Source: Saussurea involucrata
Taxonomy: Eukaryota; Streptophyta; Magnoliopsida; Asterales; Asteraceae
Assembly (NCBI GenBank): GCA_033807775.1
Contig: CM066321.1
Coordinates: 247,120,422-247,184,421, forward strand
Reading direction: 5' to 3'
DNA length: 64,000 bases
Made by a program: the position numbers and the translations under genes. Below are positions 47,980 to 61,300 of this stretch, in pieces (positions within the stretch are counted from its first letter, which is position 1; each line of letters starts with the position of its first letter). The notes beneath the pieces are model-generated. The model searched no databases. It was given only the letters and a program-made list of their open reading frames with translations, and had not been told where the DNA came from.

Positions 47980-49932
47980 TTAGAGAACGTACCATTTCAG
48001 ACTCTCTCTATTTGCCCCCTGTCATTTATTACCGTACTCTTTTTGGGAGGAAAATATAGGTTTTAAATGACAGAATGACACGGAAAAATATTGTTCTGCG
48101 GTTGACTATGTTGTCGTGCGACGAGGCACCATAGTAGATTTATCCCCGTGTAAAAGATATTGTTAATTTAGGGATAGAAAAACGAACCTGTCGAGAGCTT
48201 GACCTTACGACTTCAGTTTATTTACTCTTTTGATCTCCTGGATTCCCCATGGCGTAGGGAATTTCAATTAATAACTTTTGCATGCTCGGGAGTCGACGGT
48301 CGATGGCTATTAGTTGGAATAGAGACATCGTCGATGATATCTTTGAGATTTCCTTTTGGGAAATGATATGCTAGTTCCTTCTTCAATGCAATACAGTCGT
48401 CTGTCGTATGACCATGATCGGCATGGAAGTCGCACCACTTTGATTTGTCTTTCTTAGCATCGTCCAGGTTGGACTTCTTTGGCCATCGAATGGTAGCTTG
48501 GGAACTTTTCAGAGCTTCGACTAGGTCCTTTGAATCTGTAAGAGGATATCTTGGGGTACTGAGTGAACTTAGCCACGGTCTTGGCCTCTGCTTTCGTCTT
48601 GAAACGAACATTTGAAATGTGGCGCGCTGGTTCTACTCTAGAAACAGCCTTTGTCTTGAACTCTGGCTTTCTGACGCCTAGCGACTTCTTGTCGTCAGTA
48701 TGCTTGCGACGAAAGGCTGCATCATCTTCGACCCTCATATATGCTAAGGTCCGAGCTCGGACGTCTTCGAAATTCTCCGGGGGATATTTGGTCAGGTCTG
48801 TGTATAAACCCGAATTATCGTCCAGACCACGCTTATAGGCTTCGATTGCGATTTTTACGTCGCAATTACGGATGCTGATCATTTCGGCATTGAATCTATT
48901 AAAATAACTTCGAATAGACTCATTAGCTTTCTGCACGATGTAATATAGGTCGCTGGTCTGCTTCTCCATCTTACGACTGCTGGCGAATTGCTGGGAGAAT
49001 TGATTAACCAACTCAGCAAACGACCCGATGGATTTGGGTTTGAGATTGATTAACCATTGGAGAGCTGGACCAGTGAGAGTTGCTCCAAGACTCTTTCACA
49101 TGCATACTTCCTGGTACATAAATGGGATCGAGATTGTCCACATGAGCTGCTTATATTGCGCGACGTGCTCAGTCGGATCGGTCACACCCGAATACTTGGG
49201 AGTGAAGGCAAGAATGTTATACTTCGTTGGGACCTCGACGGTGGCGATCTCGTCAATGAAGGGCGACGCCTGATACCCCGAGCGAGGCTCGACGTCGACA
49301 GGCACGGCTGCCCCAGGCAACTTGGCGAGCAAGGACAGGACGCGCTCATTTTGGTCTTCTAACATCTTCAAACGCTGAGCGACGGGATCGTTAATATCGG
49401 AATTTTCCCCTGTCTAGGGATTGGCCCCTGGGCTAGTGCCGTTACCATGTGACGAACCATTGGTGTCCCCATTGAATGGGACGAAATATGGCTGCGACCC
49501 ATAGTGGAATTGCTGCGGTCCATTCTGAAACGGCTGCGATCCTTGCTGGAGAGGCTGCGATCCACCTTGAGGTCCATTCTGAAATGGATGCTGAAATGGT
49601 TGCGACCCTTGCTGGAAAGGCTGCGCCCCATTATTCACGGGTGGTGGCCTGATATGCTGAGGAGGAATTGTCCCAAACTGAGGATTTGGGTTGAACGACC
49701 CTGGCTGTTGATTCTGCATGAACGGGCCTGGATGCTGATTCTGCACGGATGAACCTGGATTCGGGACAAATGGTCTAGGACCATTTTTAGGCCCAAGAGG
49801 ATTTCTTAACCGCGCGATATCCTCAGCTGCTCTGCGATTCTGCTCCGCCATTGCATTGAGCTGATTCCTGGCGACTTCGAGCTCCTGATACATCTGAGCG
49901 ACGGCTTGCTGCGGATTTCCAAAGGCTGCCAT
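47980..49932 (-). pseudogene. gag: Element H gag with protease remnant and pol tail
   Basis: The minus-strand ATG at 49932 (MAAFGNPQQ) lies about 80 bases after the primer site. The N-terminus is coiled coil then a Gln/Pro/Phe-rich repeat (PFQQGSQPF types). After a TAG at 49414 comes the Tat-type gag core (FTPKYSGVTDPTEHVAQYKQ, LINLKPKSIGSFAELVNQF, SDLYYIVQKANESIRSYF), broken by a stop and frame changes near 49090 and 48570. The Cys/His motif CDFHADHGHTTDDC lies near 48440. The frame stops at 48264; a protease-like KFPTPWGIQEI follows. At about 48007 the sequence joins the last nine codons of pol (SLKWYVL, stop 47982-47980), so pol was deleted between these points. Confidence 0.85.
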
Positions 49933-50013
49933 TTTCCTGTAACAGAAAATAGAAGAAACTCCAAGAAACTATTAGTAGGGTGCACGTTCGTCGAGGATTT
50001 TCTCTAGATGAGG

Positions 50014-50030
50014 TCCCACGGATGGCGCCA
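50014..50030 (-). other. Primer binding site of element H
   Basis: The minus strand reads TGGCGCCATCCGTGGGA three bases after the LTR end, the primer-site type usual in plant Tat elements (TGGCGCC core). Confidence 0.85.
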
Positions 50031-50033
50031 AAC

Positions 50034-50101
50034 TGCTAATGCCAAAAATCGCACCAAAGGGACAACTTAAGGTCGATGTGGACTTAATCAACTAAAGAAA
50101 G
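50034..50101 (-). repeat. Element H 5' LTR, end part (left of D)
   Basis: TGCTAATGCC onward, identical to 43868-43935 except one base. It ends with GAAAG, the duplicated target of D. Confidence 0.93.
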
Positions 50102-50588
50102 TGTTAGATCTGAAGTTTTGTCAATAAACCAAGTGTTGAAGATCTGATAAGAAGACTCAGATGTTCTGAGTAGAGGAGTCAGAGATCTGAGAAGAGAAGT
50201 CAGAGTTCTGAGAGAAAGAGTCAGAAGCTCTGAGAAGCGTTATCAGAAGAATGTTCAGAAGTTCTGAACTACCTGTTCAGAACTTATGACTACATACTTT
50301 ACTTGGTATTTAGTAAACTAATTAGGACACGTGTTATGTTCTTATTAGTCTTTCTTATTTGTACTGTAGCTTTAACATGTCCGTTGCAGTATAAATAGAG
50401 TGGTTAGCACTACGTTGCTAACTGATTGATTTTCCCGTGTATCTTTGTATTCATTCTTTGTAATCTTTGAGATTCTCTCTCTCTTAGATCTGTAATCCTG
50501 TTCATCATTGAATACAATTGGGCTTGATCATACAACTTCTCAATTACTGCTTTCTATATTGATTGTAAGATTAGATCCTGTACTTTCA
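50102..50588 (+). repeat. Element D 5' LTR
   Basis: TGTTAGATC to TACTTTCA. TATA box TATAAATAG near 50391, ACACGTGT near 50329, and many TCTGA/TCAGA palindromic words. Confidence 0.96.
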
Positions 50589-50590
50589 AT

Positions 50591-50602
50591 TGGTATCAGA
50601 GC
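50591..50602 (+). other. Primer binding site of element D
   Basis: TGGTATCAGAGC two bases after the LTR. Confidence 0.95.
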
Positions 50603-50796
50603 CAATCAACAAACAAATTCATTCAAGATTGTGATTGCGAAGATCGATTGATCAATTTCTTGAAGATTTCTTGATTCATTCAAAAATCGATTCCGCTGCT
50701 AGGTCTAGTTCTTGAATTCTTGGCAATTCTTGAATTATCTGTTACATTTCGATCAAGAAACTCGAATTTGTCTTTCTGTTGAATTTTCTTACAATC

Positions 50797-53700
50797 ATGT
50801 CTTCTAAAGAATATCTAGCCATGGGATCTGAAACCAAACCGCCTGTTCTTATACCAGAAGAGTATCAGCAATGGAAAATTCGTATGATCCAATTCCTAGA
50901 CAACATTGATGAAAATCTTATGATCTCTATTCGAGAAGGTCCAATTGAAGTGTATATCGATGTCGCTGCAACCCCTGCTACAGAGACAACTCCAGAAATT
51001 CCAGCGACCAGGGTGAAGAAGAGTTATTCCCAATACATAGCTGAACAAAAGAATAGGCATGCTATTGACAAAAGAGCAATTACTTTGATGACTTTGGCTG
51101 TCCCAAATGAGGTTCTTAACAGGATTGACAGTGGATCATCAGCTAAAGAAATGTGGGACGAATTGGAAAGGCAGATGTTAGGAACTGTGAGATCTATTAA
51201 GGCAAAGTTAAATCAAAGCATAAATGCTTATGAAAGGTTCAAAGCAAAAGAGTCAGAAAGTTTGACACAGACATACAGTAAATTTTGCACTATTCTAAAT
51301 GACTTGAGAAGAAATGGACTGAAGAAAACGAAGTCAGAAATAAATTACAAATTTCTGAACAGTCTAAATTCAGAATGGTCATCATTTGCCATAAGTCTGC
51401 AAATGAACAAGGATATGTGTGAAGAAGACTTAAATGATCTGTTCTGTGTTCTTAATCAACATGAAGACTCTGTCAAGTTAGTTGTGGAAGAGAAGAAAAA
51501 TGTTGCTGGTCAGTTAGCGTTCTTATCAAAGTCCAAAGCAATCAAAGCACCCAAAAGACTGCATATCTATCAGAGATACCTAATCTGGAAGAATCTGACA
51601 AGGAAGAAGGATCAGAAGATGATGAAGATATCAAGATAATGGCTGAGAAACTAGCTTTGTTGACAAATACTTTCAACAAAAGGTATGGGAAGGGTAGATT
51701 TCAAGGAAATTATAAGAGAGTTGGGAGTTCAGATTATAAGAAGAAAGAAGACAGAGAAGAAAATAAGTTTGAAAAGAGAGCAGAGAGAAGTGAAGAAAAC
51801 AAAGAAGAGAAGGATGAGAGAAAAGAAAAGAATCTGTGTTTCAAGTGTGGAAAATCTGGCCACTATGCTAAGGATTGCAGAGTTAAAATTGTGAAAGACT
51901 ATGAGTACTACACCAAGAAGGCTCAGCTTGCAAAGAAGAGAGATGATAAAATTGCTTTATTGGCTGAACAGGAGAATTGGTTGTACTACACTTCTGATGA
52001 AGATGATCATATCAACTTTCCACAGATGCAAAGCTATATGGCAAAAATGAGGAATGAGGATGATTCTGATTTTGAAGATGCTGATTCTGAGTCATCTATT
52101 GAGGTACATTCTTCACTTGAAATAGAGTTAATGACACAGATTGGTGAAATGAAAACTGAATTTGCTAATCTAAGAAACAGATAAAAGGAGAAAGAAATTT
52201 GGTTAACAAATTCAGAATTGAAAAAGAAGTAATAAAAGAACAATATGAAGAATCTGAGGCTGAGAAACAGAAAGTTAAAGATGAAAATTCTGAATTGTTG
52301 AAAAAGCTTTCTGAACTAAAAGTTGAGTTTTCAAAAATAAAGGATGAAAAAGGTGATTTACAAATAAAATTTGATATGTTATTTGAAGAAAGAAAGAATT
52401 TATACACCAAAATCAAAGAATTGGAAGATCTGAATTTGAAAAGGGGTCAGACTCAGCAAACATTAAATCTTTTATTAAGCAATGTTAAAGATACAAGATT
52501 TTACAACCCAAAGAAGGGATTGGGATTGGAAGAAAATGTCACTTTAAAAAAGCTCCAATCAACTTGTATGAAAAACTTCAAGTTTCTAAGCCAAAAATCC
52601 CAGAAATTGTTGAAGTTTTCATAAGACCTGCTAGTTCTATAACAAGTTCTGACAATTTGCAAAGACCAAACTCTAAAAAGTCAGATGAGAAAATTTCTGA
52701 GTCTAAAACAGAAAAGTCAGTTGGTTCAGAAGAAAAGGTTAAGAAAGAAGTTTCTAAACCAACAGATGAGAAGCCAAAATACAATGATACTAAATTCAAG
52801 TATGATTCTTTAAATGTCAGCTACAAAAATAAACAACCAAGTTTTTCATATCATGACATTGAGAGCATATTTGACACAAGTAAAAATTCTGAAACAGTCA
52901 ATCAGAAGTCTGAAACTTCTAGTCAGGATTCTGAACTTTGTAGTCAGAACTCTGAGTCTAAAGATCAGACATCTGAGTCTGTAAATCAGAACTCTGACTC
53001 AGGTAGTCAGAAGTCTGATTCAACTGGATTTTCTGAAACAAAGTCAGATGAATTTTAACAACTTGAAAAGAGATTTAATTTTGTGAGTCAAGAACTTGAG
53101 GACTTAAGGAAAGCTTATGATGAACTTGAAAATGATTTATGTGAGGTGGATATTAAACTTGAAGAAGCTTTGAAAGAAAAGAATATTTTTATTCAGAAAA
53201 TAACAGATCTTGAAAAACTGAAGACTGAGTATGATCTTTTTAAAATTAATGCTCCAAGAGAAAATAATAAATTCTTTAATGAATCAAGTACATATGAAAA
53301 AGGTGAATCATCTAATTCTTCTAACAAAAAGGACTTGAATTTTTCAGAAAAAGAAGAAAGCAAAAGGAAAGATGATCTTGCAAAGTTGAATGATCTGAAA
53401 AGGGATCTTGAGAAGCTTAGAATGAAATCTACTTCTGAACTCAAAGCTAGAAATTCTTGTAATAAGGGCAATTGTACTCTGAACAGTATCAATAAAAATG
53501 AAATGATCTATGTTTCAGATTTATTGTCACTTGCAAAGAAAAATCTTGTTTGTGTTAGATGTAAAAATGATTCATTCCAATATTCTCATAAATGTCAAGT
53601 CAAAATAACTTCTGTTTCATACATAAGAAAAGATATTCAGAATTCAGAAAAGAAAATTGTTTTTGTTCATCAGAATACATAAAAGAAGAAAATTTTTGTT

Positions 53701-53949
53701 CCTCAGACTGAGAAGAAAGAAAAGATAAAAGAAAAGAAAGTTGAAAATGTTGCAAAATCAAAAGATACAACTTTCAAAAAGAAAGTGAATAAGTTTGTAA
53801 GCAGAAAATGTTCTGACTTCATAAAAGTTCAAGGAAAGTGGTGTTTGAAGAAAGATTTTGAGTGGAAAGTAAAAGGTACTAATGTTAAATCCAATGACAA
53901 AACTAACAAAGATGGACCCATTCCAAAATGGGTACCTAAAACTAACTGA
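50797..53949 (+). pseudogene. gag: Element D gag (several frame changes and stops)
   Basis: ATG 50797 (MSSKEYLAMG). UBN2-type region in frame 1 (YQQWKIRMIQFLDN, KEMWDEL, SLTQTYSKF). The frame changes near 51560 into the knuckle CFKCGKSGHYAKDC (51837-51878), with a TAA at 52182, another frame to 52624 (Lys/Glu coiled coil), then back to frame 1. Stops at 53056 and 53680 interrupt Ser/Gln-rich sequence in which TCTGA words encode repeated Asn-Ser-Glu and Asn-Ser-Asp units. It ends KWVPKTN and TGA (53947-53949). Domain order matches element C; size about 1050 codons. Confidence 0.85.
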
Positions 53950-53960
53950 TCCTTTTGCAG
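53943..53960 (+). promoter_or_regulatory. gag stop with splice-acceptor-like motif (element D)
   Basis: TAACTGAT containing the TGA stop, a short pyrimidine tract and TTTTGCAG. Pol follows in the same frame. Confidence 0.5.
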
Positions 53961-56900
53961 GGCTGTCATGTGTGGTTTTTTAGATTCAGTAGCTTCAAGA
54001 CACATGACAGGTCAGAAGTCTTTTCTATCAAACTTCACAGAAAAGGCTGGAGGAGCAGTAAACTTTGGAAATAACAGCAAATGACAAGTCAAAGGTTATG
54101 GGGATTTAACTAAAGGGGATCTGACTATCCAAAGGGTTTTCTATGTTGAAGGATTACAGCATAATCTTTTCAGCATAAGTCAGTTTTTAGACAGTCTTTG
54201 TCAAATCAAGTTTCAAATAACAGGTTGCATGATTTTAACTGAAAATGATGTTAAAGTCTTCTGGGCCAAAAGACATATGGACTTATTTGTAGTTAATTTT
54301 TCAAAATTAAAAACATTAAATACAGTTTGTCTTTTATCAAAATCAACTGCAAATGAATGTTGGCTTTGGCACAGAAGATGTTCTCATCTAAATTTCAAAG
54401 ATCTTAATAATCTCGTTGCAAAACATCTGGTTAAAGGCTTACCAAAGCTTAAATTTGAAAAAGAATCATTATGCTCAGCTTGTGAAATGGGCAAGATGAA
54501 AAAGAGTTCTCACAAATTAAAAATGGTCTCATCTTGCAAAGCACCATTAGAAATGATTCATACTGATCTTTGTGGTCCAATTTCAGTTCAATCTATGGGA
54601 GGAAAGAAATATATGCTTGTGATTGTTGATGAATTCTCCAGATACACATGGGTTGAGTTCCTAAGAGCTAAGTCAGAAGCTGCTACTACATTGATAAATT
54701 TTATCAAAAGGATTCAAGTTCTCTTACAACTTCCAGTTCAGAAAATTAGAAGTGATAATGGAACAGAGTTCAGAAATGAGACTCTTCAGAATTTTTTAGA
54801 AAGTTCTGGGATTTCTCACAATTTTTCTGCTGTCAGAACTCCTCAACAAAATGGTGTTGTTGAAAGGAAAAATAGAACTCTAGTTGAAGCTGCGAGAACA
54901 ATGCTGGCTTATGCAAATCTTCCTACCTTCCTATGGGCTGAAGCAATTGCAACTGCTTGTTTTACACAGAATAGAACTTTAATCAATAAGAGATTAAATA
55001 AGACTGCTTATGAACTGATAAATAAAAGAAAACCATTAATCAAATTCTTTCATGTTTTTGGTTGCAGGTGCTATGTTCTTAGAGACAGAGAAAATCTTGC
55101 CAAATTCGATAAAAAGGCAGATGAAGGATACTTTGTGGGTTATTCTTTAACTTCCAAAGCATTCAGAATCTACAATAGAAGAACCAAGAGGATGATGGAG
55201 AGCATAAATGTAACTTTTGATGAAGCCAGAATAAGGACTTCTGAACAAGACAGTTCAGAACTCATGCTGAACAAGACAAATATGACTTCTGATACAAATT
55301 CTAATTCTATTTGTTCAGAACTCAATTTACTGTTTAAGGATGCTTTTATTGAACTAATTTCTGATTCTTATGCAGAATATGAAAACCCAAAGATGGTCAA
55401 AGAGATGAAAAATAAGACTCCAGAAATAGTTCAATCAACTGTAATTTCTGACAAAGGTCCATCAGAGGAATGTCCAAATCTAATAAATACAAGTGGTGAA
55501 AATTCTGAACCTTGTAATCAGAATTCTGATTCTTGTACTCAGAACTCTGAACAAGTCACTCAGAATTCTGACTTCATTGATTAGAACCCAAACTTGGATG
55601 TAACTCCTACTCATACATCAGAACAAGGGGACAGTTCAGAATTACAAGCAATCATTGATGAGAATGATGCAAACAACAATTATTCAGAGATTGATGTACT
55701 CCCTAGTGCAAATAAATGGACTAAAAATCATCCTATTCATCAAGTAATAGGTGATCCATCAGCAGGAGTAAAAACCAGATCAGCTACAGCAAATGAAGCA
55801 ATGTTTGCTGGTTTCTTGAGTGTGATTGAACCAAAGAAAGCTAATGAAGCCCTAGAGGATCCAGAATGGATTTCAGCAATGCAAGAGGAATTGCTTCAAT
55901 TTGAAAGAAATAAAGTTTGGAGACTCATTCCAAAGCCTGAAGGTAAATCTATTATTGGAACTAAATGGGTGTTCAGAAACAAAAAGGATGAATCAGGTGT
56001 TGTCATCAGAAACAAGGCAAGATTGGTTGCTAAGGGATACTGTCAACAAGAGGGAATTGATTATGATGAGACATTTGCACCCGTGGCAAGAATAGAGGCA
56101 ATCAGAATATTTTTGGCCTATGCTGCACATAAAAACTTCAAGGTGTATCAAATGGATGTCAAATCAGCCTTTCTAAATGGCAAACTTAATGAAGAGGTGT
56201 ATGTTCATCAACCTGAAGGTTTTGTTGATTCAGAATTCCCTGATCATGTTTATATTTTAGACAAAGCTTTATATGGTCTAAAACAAGCACCACGAGCCTG
56301 GTATGACACTCTTACTAAACACTTGTTAGGTTCAGGGTTCAAGAAAGGTAAGATTGACACAACTTTGTTTTTAAAGAAACAAGGTGATGATTTAATTCTG
56401 ATTCAGATTTATGTTGATGACATAATATTTGGTTCTACCAGTCCAGAATTATGTGATAATTTTTCAAAAATCATGTCTTCTGAATTTGAAATGAGCATGA
56501 TGGGTGAGCTGAATTTTTTCCTTGGTCTTCAAGTCAAACAATTACCAAAAGGTATTTTTATAAATCAAGGAAAATATGTCAGAGACATTCTGAAAAAGTT
56601 CAAAATGTCTGATTGTGCTTCTATGAGAACACCTATGGCAACTAACATAAAGTTATATGCTGATCTCAAAGGTGTTTCAACAGATATCAAACTCTATAGA
56701 GGCATGATTGGATCATTACTTTATCTTACTGCAAGTAGACCAGATATCATGTTTTCTACATGTTTCTGTGCTAGATTTCAATCTAACCCAAAAGAATCAC
56801 ATATGTTGGTTGTCAAAAGGATTTTAAGATATCTCAAAGGAACACCTGATCTAGGTTTATGGTATCCAAAAGAAACTGACTTCAAATTGACTGCTTTCAC

Positions 56901-57357
56901 TGATGCTGATCATGCAGGAAGTAGGTTGGACAAAAAGAGTACATCTGATGCTTGTCACTTTTTGGGAAATAAAATAGTGAGTTGGGCATCAAAGAAGCAG
57001 AATTGTGTGTCCACTTCAACTGCTGAAGCAGAGTATGTTGCTGCTGCTGCTTCATGCTCTCAAACATTGTGGATGAGAACACAACTCATGGACTATGGAT
57101 ATCAGCTTAACAAGATTCCTATCTATTGTGACTCAGAAAGTGCAATTGCCATTACTCAGAACCCTGTTCAACATTCAAAGACTAAGCATATAGATGTGAG
57201 GTATCATTTTATAAAGGACTATGTGGAAAAAGGAACTATAGAGATGCACTTTGTGCATACAAAGTATCAATTGGCTGACTTGTTCACAAAGCCTCTTGAT
57301 CACAAAAGATTCTTTTTTCTCATATGTAAAATAGGAATGCTTAATTTGACTAATTGA
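53950..57357 (+). pseudogene. pol: Element D pol (PR-INT-RT-RNH)
   Basis: A single frame with stops at 54082 (TGA) and 55582 (TAG). The protease site reads DSVASRHMTG instead of DSGCSRHMTG, so it is probably inactive. Integrase is complete: WHRRCSHLNF, CSACEMGK, IHTDLCGP, RSDNGTEF, QQNGVVERKN. The RT has FERNKVWRLIP, KARLVAKGY, LYGLKQAPRAW and the YVDD box; the RNase H has FTDADHAGS, TAEAEYVAAA, YCDSESAIAI and LADLFTKPLD, all intact. The RT-RNH frame (55594-57357) is the best preserved gene of the window. Confidence 0.95.
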
Positions 57358-58083
57358 AAATATTTGTTTTTCTTAAAAATGCTAAATTTTTCCAAGTAAA
57401 ATTGTCTGAGTAGCGTACTCAGAACTCTGAGTCTTAAGTTCAGAACCTCTGAGTCTTGAGATCAGAACTTCTGAGTCTTAAGGTCAGAGATTCTGAGTCA
57501 ATACTTCAGCAATCTAACTTTCAAAAATTTATTTTTGAGAAATACAAATACTTCAACTGTGTGGATTATGCTTCTTCTATATCTTTTTATCTCATCTTTA
57601 TGTATCATAAATAGTCAAATGCATGCTCAAGTCAAGGGGGAGCATCAAAAAAAAATTTTGTTTGGAAATTATTTTGTGATGCTTAAAAAGGTTTGTTTTC
57701 ATTTCTTATCTCTGATCATTTTAAGAAGAACAAGATTTTAATGATAAATATTTTTTTTTTGTTGTTCAAACTATATCTGAATTAAAAAAAATTTCATATT
57801 CAGATATAAGATTTTAAATGATTTATTTTAAAAATCATCATAATATTAACAGAATTTTGATGATAAAAAGTGTTTCTATCTGTTCAAACCTCTTCTGAAT
57901 AATCAAAATGTTTTATATTTGTCAGAAGTTGATTTTAAATGACATTTTGGTTATAAGACAAAATTCTTCTGAGTTATGGAATCAGAACTCTGAGTAGAAC
58001 AATCAGATATCTGATAAAGAAAAGTCAAAACATCTGAGCGTGTTATTCAGATCTTTGACTTGAGTCAAAATTCTATCCACTAA
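57358..58083 (+). other. Element D spacer between pol and extra ORF
   Basis: Noncoding and AT-rich, with TCTGAG/CTCAGA words (57415-57505) and a polypurine-like AAGGGGGAG near 57636. Confidence 0.7.
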
Positions 58084-58220
58084 CACGTGTCAACTTCATA
58101 TTTGTTTGATTATGCCACGCATTTCATTTAAATCCTCTGTGGCATTTCAAATGTGTTGACTCCGTTATAACATTGATTTCGCTTTTCCGTTAAACCTTTC
58201 AACTTCGCGGATTTTAAATA
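58084..58220 (+). promoter_or_regulatory. Promoter-like block before element D extra ORF
   Basis: G-box CACGTG (58084-58089) and TATA-like TTTTAAATA (58212-58220), 100 bases before the ATG at 58320. Same position and order as the block in element C. Confidence 0.42.
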
Positions 58221-58319
58221 GGTCTTAAAATCCCTATTCCAAATCTTTTCAAATTCCAGAGCGAAAAGTGAGATACGAATCAAATCCAGAGTTCTTTGAG
58301 TTTGTTTTCTTCTTAAATC

Positions 58320-61300
58320 ATGTCTGGAATACGAAGGAGTGGTCCAATTTCGCTACATTCTACAAAATCGATAATGGATTCATCTGATTCGGATAATGAT
58401 GAAGTACAGAATAGAGCTGTAGAGGAAGAGGCAATAAGAAATGATAAAGAAGATGAACAAATGGATGAATCAGAAGGAAATGCAGATGAGGTAAACATTA
58501 ATATTGAACATGAACAGAGTGCTGCAGGGTCGATTATGTCAGATAGACCTATTTTCGTGGAAAGGGCTGTTCCTGAGAGTGAATGGTTGAAATTGTCTGA
58601 AAATAACTGTGTTATATTGTTTGAGGAAAGTCGATTTAAACCTGAACACAAAATTATCATGGAGTTATTCGAACATCATCCTTATAGAAAATGGTTTACA
58701 AGAAGCAAAAATGTTCCTGTTCAGTACATACAACAATGGTGGAAACATCTGAGGTTAGAAGATAATAAGTTTGTGTCTGAAATTGGAGGAGTGACATTTG
58801 CCTTATCTATCTCTGCACTAAGAGAAATGCTGAATCTACCAGAGAAAGATGATGTACAAAGAAGGACAGATTTTGAAGACTCACCCCTAACAGAGGAATT
58901 AATAGCAGAATTTATGAAATTGGGATACAATGAAGGATTGAGGACTCTCAGTTGGTTCAGAAGAAACAAATTACCACCTATTTGGGCTTGCTTCTTTCAT
59001 GTGGTAAATAAATGTTTGTCAGGGAAGAATAGTTCTGCTGATCAAGGTTCTAAACAAATTCTTCAGATCTTTCAGGGCTTAGTGAAGAATAGGCATTATG
59101 ACTATACTTTAATACTTTAGGAAGACATGAAGAATACATTTGAGAAGAATCGGAAAGCAATTCAGAGGAAAATAAAGGATGCTCCACTGACATACATTCC
59201 TTATATAAGGTACTGGCAAATTGTTATTTGGTATGCCATGCAGGAAAACAGAACAATCTCAAGAAGAACAAATGAAGAGCATGGTCCCACATTTTATTTG
59301 GGTAAGATGACCTCAGTAACAAGACTTGAAAACTATCCCAATCATAAATTGTTGCCAAAATCACTTAGGAATTATATTCCAAGGGAAAGTGAGATTTTAA
59401 AAGCTTATTGCACCTCTATGGGAATTGAATTACCTCAAATCCCTACCCAAGAGGACCAACCTGAGAAGAGAGGTGAGGGGTCTAGTCGAATTAGAGAGGG
59501 GGAGGATGTTCAGATGGGTGAACATTCTGAGAGACTTGAGGGGGAAAATTCTGAGAGCTTGGTTAGATTTGGTGAGGAAAAACAGAATGAGAGTGGTGTG
59601 AGGATGAGAGATTGTCAACAGAGGTTCAAACAGAAAGAGATGCCTCTGAACCAGCTAATCTTGACCAGGTAACCACAAATGCTATTGGTTCACATCTCTT
59701 GGTGTCCAATATTGAAACAAACACCATGGACCTAGTGGTGGATCTTGAACAACCCATCCATATCCACTCAGAAGCATTTCAACATGCTACTGTTTCACAC
59801 AAATCCGGGGAACCATCCCAAACTCATTTGAAGGGAGGTGATAAATCCCAATCTATTTTTCAACACATTGAGTCTGAATATCACAGTCCTATTCATATTG
59901 AGCCTGAAATTCCTTCTGACACTTGCACAAATCAGGAATTTCGTATTCCTGAAACAACATTCATAGACATACCTAATGTTGGGTGTCGAGGATTGGATGG
60001 AAGTCCTGGTGAGGTGAACATTACAAAAGCCTCATTCAAACGTGCATCTGTTGTACAAGATGACTTTGTGTTATCTACAGGCCATGAGCCCTCTGGGCAC
60101 ATGAAAACTGGACCATCTGTTGGTTCAGGTTCACTGTTAGAAACTTCTGAATTTGAAAAGATTCAGAAACAAAACAAGGAGATGGGGGAAAAAGTAGAAA
60201 TTTTGGAGAAGAAGGTGGAGGATTTGAATGATGAGATGTCAGATTTGAAAGTTGTGTTGGAGAAAAAGTTGATTTCTGTTGAAACCAAAGTAGATGATGT
60301 AAAGAAATCCTTGGATTCTCACAAAAAGGAGATCATGGATATAATGTCTGGTTTTCAAAAAGATATGTTAAAACAAATGCAAGGTATGCAGGAATCTATA
60401 CTGAAAGCACTGAGTGTATCATTGGCTTCTACTTCAAAGCCTCTTGATCCTGTTCCTATTGCAGAAGCTGAACCTGAAGTTACTTTTAATCAGAACTTGA
60501 AAAGAAAGTTTGATGATAATGAGCCTCATGATCATCAAAAGGGGGAGAAAAGACAGAGGTTAAGTTCTGATGATGACATTGGCATAGAAGATTTTGAGAT
60601 AGCAGATATGCACTTAGCCAGTACAAAAAGTTCAGAAGATCAGACACAAGAAAAGTTAAAGGCAATAACTCAGATAGTTCAGATTGATAGTTCAGATACA
60701 GAGGAAATGGAGTTGGAAAGTACAGATGGTGGTGATTCAGATAAAACAGAGGAATTGAACTTAGACACAGAGATGGAAGGAAACTCAGATGAAACTGAAG
60801 CTATTGAGGAATCTGTATTGAGATCAGAAAAGACAGTGGAAAGTGAAGTGGTCAACATGTGTACAGATATTGTGGTGTATAACAAAGAAAATATGACGGA
60901 TTCTGAATTAGAAGAAAGGAGGTTAAGTGAAGAGTTGATCAGAAGGATGCATAATAATTTAGTCAGATCTTTGAATATTCAAAAAGTTCAGCAAGGAATA
61001 AAAATGGTAAGACCTATTGATCTAATGGGAGAAGAAGACAGAACTGTGAATTATACTCAGGATTTTGAAGATGATTTTATATTTAACTTTTGTGATGAGT
61101 TAAATACAGAAGAAGAGTATGTGAAAGTGAAAGACTACTTTATGCCTTCTGAGTATGTATTCAGAAAACCAATTGAGATCCCAAAGATTAACTTGCAAAG
61201 ACTAGAAGAACCTGTATGTGATTTCATCCTAGAGTTAAGTGATGTGCCATTAGCCAGACAATTTCATGATGATATTTTTCCTGAGGAAATGTATGATAAT

